Shown here: in pieces, positions 32,032-35,363 of the stretch
Position numbering within the stretch: position 1 is the stretch's first letter
How the letters are laid out: the number at the start of each line of letters is the position of its first letter
Source of the DNA: Bacteroidales bacterium
Lineage (GTDB): Bacteria > Bacteroidota > Bacteroidia > Bacteroidales > UBA1556
Assembly: GCA_016937295.1 (NCBI GenBank)
Contig: JAFGWF010000005.1
Span: 1 to 35,363 of the forward strand
Reading direction: 5' to 3'
Length of the DNA stretch: 35,363 bases
Notes under the pieces: generated by a model
Seen by the model: only the letters and a program-made list of their open reading frames with translations
Database searches by the model: none
Told to the model about the DNA's origin: nothing
Program-made: the position numbers and the translations under genes

Positions 32032-35000
32032 ATGAATTATAGAAATTACAAAAATCTAAACCTTCCTGAAATCACGGAAGAAATTTTAAGTTTTTGGGAA
32101 AGCGAATCGGTTTTTGATAAGTCTCTCGAAGCCCGCAAAGAACATACACCGTACATTTTTTACGAAGGACCTCCGAGTGCCAACGGAGTTCCCGGCATTC
32201 ATCATGTGATGGCCAGAGCCATTAAAGATTTGTTTTGCCGATACAAAACTTTGAAAGGTTTTCGTGTAGATCGAAAAGGCGGATGGGATACGCATGGACT
32301 TCCGGTGGAAATTGGCGTAGAAAAAACTTTAGGTATCACCAAAGAAGATATTGGCAAGACAATATCGGTCGAAGAGTATAATTTGGCGTGCCGAAAAGAG
32401 GTGATGAAATATAAAAACCTTTGGGACGATTTGACTGTTAAAATGGGCTATTGGGTCGATCTCGAAAATCCATATATCACTTTTGATAATAAATATATTG
32501 AGTCGGTTTGGTATCTTCTTAAGCAACTGTACGACAAACAATTGCTTTATAAAGGCTACACTATTCAACCCTATTCTCCCGCAGCAGGAACCGGACTTTC
32601 GACCCATGAGCTCAACCAACCGGGCTGCTATCGCGATGTGAAAGATCACACAGTTGTAGCTCAATTTGAGGTCGTTCGCAATACTAATTCGGAGTTTTTA
32701 TTCCGAAAAATTTCTGACCCGCTGTATTTCTTAGCCTGGACCACAACACCTTGGACTCTTCCCTCCAACACCGCTCTCGCTGTTGGTCGAAAAATAAAAT
32801 ACTCGCAAATCGCCACTTTTAATCCCTATACCGGCCAAAGAATAGTGGTTATTTTGGCTTCTGATTTAGTCAAAAATTATTTCTCCGAAGAGAATCGTGA
32901 TTTGACCGAAGAATATCAGGTTGGCGACAAAAAACTTCCTTGGCGTTTCCTTGCAGAATATAGCGGTGAAGATATAATAGATGTTCGCTATCAGCAACTT
33001 ATAGACTTTGTGAAACCCATGGGCGATGCTTTTAGAGTGATTGGAGGCGATTTTGTGACAACTGAAGACGGAACGGGTATCGTGCATATTGCACCTACTT
33101 TTGGTGCCGACGACGACCGCGCCGCTAAAGCCGCCGGAATTGTTCCCCTTATTCTGCTCGACTCCGAAGGTGAACGCCGACCAATGGTCGATTTTCAAGG
33201 ACGCTTTTATCGCATCGAAGATTTAGATACCGATTTTGTGGCAGGTTTTGTCAATGCCGATTTCTACGCCGAATATGCCGGACGCTTTGTGAAAAATGCT
33301 TATGATGAGTCACTTACCGAGAAAGATGCAAGCCTGGATTTGGATTTGACCGTGATGCTGAAAAAAACCAATAAAGCTTTTAAGGTCGAAAAACATGTGC
33401 ACAACTACCCACATTGTTGGCGCACCGATAAACCGGTGCTTTATTATCCCTTAGATTCTTGGTTTATCAAAACTACGGCATTCAAATCGCGCATGATGGA
33501 TTTGAATAAAACCATCAATTGGAAACCCAAAGCCACAGGTGAAGGTCGATTTGGCAACTGGTTAGAAAATTTAGTGGACTGGAATCTAAGCCGTTCAAGA
33601 TTCTGGGGAATTCCACTTCCGGTTTGGGCAACTGCCGACCGAAAAGAACTTGTTTGCATTGGTTCGGCTGCCGAACTCAAAGAGGCCATCGACAAAAGTG
33701 TTGATGCCGGTTTAATGGAATCGAACCCTTTAGCCAATTTCGACCCGCAAGATATGTCAGATGAAAATTATAAAACCTTTGATTTTCACCGACCTTATGT
33801 CGATAAAATTGTTTTGGTTAGCAAATCCGGACAACCTATGTTCCGTGAGTCCGACCTGATTGATGTGTGGTTCGACTCCGGCTCTATGCCTTATGCTCAA
33901 TTCCACTATCCTTTTGAAAACAAAGAAACTATTGACCAATATTTTCCGGCCGATTTTATTGCCGAAGGAGTAGATCAAACGCGTGGTTGGTTTTTTACTC
34001 TCCATGCAATTGCTACCATGGTTTTCAACAATGTGGCTTATAAAAATGTGGTTTCCAACGGTTTAGTTTTGGACAAAAACGGCAATAAAATGTCGAAGCG
34101 ACTTGGAAATGCGGTAGATCCCTTTGAGATTTTAAAGAAATATGGTCCCGATGCAACCCGATGGTATATGATTACTAATGCGCAGCCTTGGGACAATTTG
34201 AAATTTGATGAGGAGGGAATTGCCGAAGTTCAGCGGAAATTTTTTGGGACACTTTATAATACCTATTCATTCTTCGCTTTATATGCCAACATAGACGGCT
34301 TCAATTATCAAGAAGAAAATATTGAATTTGAAAAAAGACCGGAGTTGGATCGGTGGATTTTATCCGAATTAAATTCGTTGATTCAAACCGTTGACGAAAG
34401 CTACGAATCGTATGAACCTACAAAAGCCGGACGGGCGATACAGTATTTTGTGGATGAATATTTGAGCAATTGGTATGTGCGTTTATCGCGCCGCCGTTTT
34501 TGGAAAGGAGATTATTCGGAAGATAAAATATCGGCATATCAAACGCTATATCAATGTCTTACCACATTATCCCAACTGATGGCGCCAATAGCTCCTTTCT
34601 ATGCCGATCGGTTGTTTAAAGATTTGAATACCGTGGCCGGAAAAAGCGAGTCAATATCAGTTCATCTAACTGATTTTCCGACATATAATCCTGAATTTGT
34701 GGATTCCGCATTAGAGGAGCGGATGCAACTTTCGCAAAAATACGCTTCTATGGTTTTGTCGCTGCGTAAAAGAGCCAAAATCAGGGTGCGCCAACCACTA
34801 AACAAGATAATGATTCCTCTGACATCCAATCATCTGCGTGAGCAGTTGCAATTGGTTAGCGACATTATTTTGGCAGAGGTAAATGTGAAAGAGTTGGAAT
34901 TTGTTGGTGAAGATGCCGGAATATTGGTTAAAAAGGTTAAACCTAATTTCAAAACACTCGGTCCGCGTTACGGGAAACTTATGGGAAAAATCGCAGCTGC

Positions 35001-35363
35001 TGTTTCCGGTTTAACCCAAGAACAAATCTCATCATACGAACAAAACCGATTAGAATTAACCATTGAAAATCAACTGATTTACCTTAAAGAAGGAGACCTG
35101 GAAATCATGACCGAAGACATTCCCGGTTGGGCGGTAATGACTATGGGCTCGTTAACGGTAGCCTTGGATGTAACGCTAACTGATGAGTTAATCAATGAGG
35201 GATTGGCAAGAGAATTTATCAACCGAATCCAAAACTTGCGCAAAGACCTTGAATTTGACGTAGTTGATAAGATTAAAATAGTTGTTGAAAAACAAACTAA
35301 AATTGAAGAAATTGTTAACTATTATTTTGAATATATTTGCTCAGAGACTCTGGCAACAGAAAT
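32032..35363 (+). CDS. ileS: Isoleucyl-tRNA synthetase (3' end cut by the window)
   Basis: The reading frame is open from the ATG at 32032 to the window end (1110 codons and two bases), so only the last part is missing. It has the class I signature as EGPPSANGVPGIHHV (G55-I-H-H58), the editing-domain motif WTTTPWTLPSNTA (W236 onward), FDSGSMPYAQ, and the KMSKR loop at K686-R690 in NKMSKRLGNAVDPFEIL. The long C-terminal tail and the PGIHH form of the HIGH motif fit the eukaryote-like IleRS subtype common in Bacteroidota, sometimes linked to mupirocin resistance. It charges tRNA-Ile in the cytoplasm. Its start is chosen for the N-terminal block NYRNYKNLNLPEITEEIL. Confidence 0.95.
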   Translation, partial: MNYRNYKNLNLPEITEEILSFWESESVFDKSLEARKEHTPYIFYEGPPSANGVPGIHHVMARAIKDLFCRYKTLKGFRVDRKGGWDTHGLPVEIGVEKTLGITKEDIGKTISVEEYNLACRKEVMKYKNLWDDLTVKMGYWVDLENPYITFDNKYIESVWYLLKQLYDKQLLYKGYTIQPYSPAAGTGLSTHELNQPGCYRDVKDHTVVAQFEVVRNTNSEFLFRKISDPLYFLAWTTTPWTLPSNTALAVGRKIKYSQIATFNPYTGQRIVVILASDLVKNYFSEENRDLTEEYQVGDKKLPWRFLAEYSGEDIIDVRYQQLIDFVKPMGDAFRVIGGDFVTTEDGTGIVHIAPTFGADDDRAAKAAGIVPLILLDSEGERRPMVDFQGRFYRIEDLDTDFVAGFVNADFYAEYAGRFVKNAYDESLTEKDASLDLDLTVMLKKTNKAFKVEKHVHNYPHCWRTDKPVLYYPLDSWFIKTTAFKSRMMDLNKTINWKPKATGEGRFGNWLENLVDWNLSRSRFWGIPLPVWATADRKELVCIGSAAELKEAIDKSVDAGLMESNPLANFDPQDMSDENYKTFDFHRPYVDKIVLVSKSGQPMFRESDLIDVWFDSGSMPYAQFHYPFENKETIDQYFPADFIAEGVDQTRGWFFTLHAIATMVFNNVAYKNVVSNGLVLDKNGNKMSKRLGNAVDPFEILKKYGPDATRWYMITNAQPWDNLKFDEEGIAEVQRKFFGTLYNTYSFFALYANIDGFNYQEENIEFEKRPELDRWILSELNSLIQTVDESYESYEPTKAGRAIQYFVDEYLSNWYVRLSRRRFWKGDYSEDKISAYQTLYQCLTTLSQLMAPIAPFYADRLFKDLNTVAGKSESISVHLTDFPTYNPEFVDSALEERMQLSQKYASMVLSLRKRAKIRVRQPLNKIMIPLTSNHLREQLQLVSDIILAEVNVKELEFVGEDAGILVKKVKPNFKTLGPRYGKLMGKIAAAVSGLTQEQISSYEQNRLELTIENQLIYLKEGDLEIMTEDIPGWAVMTMGSLTVALDVTLTDELINEGLAREFINRIQNLRKDLEFDVVDKIKIVVEKQTKIEEIVNYYFEYICSETLATE

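Noticed and set aside
1-35363. CRISPR array, transposase, tRNA or rRNA gene
   Set aside because: Reading through the intergenic regions showed no regularly spaced repeats, no transposase motifs and no tRNA T-arm pattern. The CRISPR link of the CHAT gene is an analogy only.

Overview
This AT-rich window comes from a member of the Bacteroidota, most likely a Bacteroidales/Marinilabiliales-type genome. The start codons lack Shine-Dalgarno sequences. Several intergenic regions carry the phylum's promoter type (TTTG or TTG, 17-19 bp, then TAnnTTTG). Lipoprotein signals end in C-K-K-D or C-E-K-K. The run glmS / DUF4270 lipoprotein / short GT5 protein / panC / panD / flippase-like membrane protein is, as I recall, a typical Bacteroidota gene order.

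Region 1 (1-12 kb) has an accessory character. It opens with a ribbon-helix-helix/PIN toxin-antitoxin pair, followed by a gene-poor 0.8 kb stretch holding a broken HEPN gene. Next come a secreted TPR-CHAT caspase-like protease (1499-4384), a small lipoprotein on the other strand, a sigma-factor-like protein and a membrane zinc-finger anti-sigma-like protein (5219-6806). A glycosyltransferase and an LpxH-type phosphoesterase follow on the minus strand. Then there is a second phosphoesterase and an overlapping two-gene pair resembling an AbiEi/AbiEii toxin-antitoxin system with its own promoter.

Region 2 (12-22 kb) is mostly metabolic and envelope genes: a DUF3109 metal-cluster protein and thymidine kinase; a charged Bacteroidota-specific protein; an outer-membrane beta-barrel and a lipoprotein; a LuxE-like acyl-activating protein; a GH20 hexosaminidase next to a glycosylasparaginase; a DUF1338 protein; an ABC ATPase overlapping a cobalamin adenosyltransferase; and a DUF2795 protein.

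Region 3 (22-35.4 kb) is conserved core. The minus-strand block runs from the GT5-like protein through the DUF4270 lipoprotein and glmS to an UpxY/NusG-like antiterminator. Divergent from it are panC, panD, the flippase-like membrane protein, a heptose-phosphate adenylyltransferase-like gene, and a response regulator with its histidine kinase. Isoleucyl-tRNA synthetase follows and is cut by the window end.

The most interesting candidate is the TPR-CHAT / sigma / anti-sigma neighbourhood. A periplasm-directed caspase-like protease lies beside a membrane anti-sigma with a large periplasmic domain, which suggests protease-controlled release of a sigma factor. It recalls, by analogy only, TPR-CHAT control of an RpoE-type sigma in type III-E CRISPR systems. 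No CRISPR array, tRNA, rRNA or intact transposon was seen by eye.
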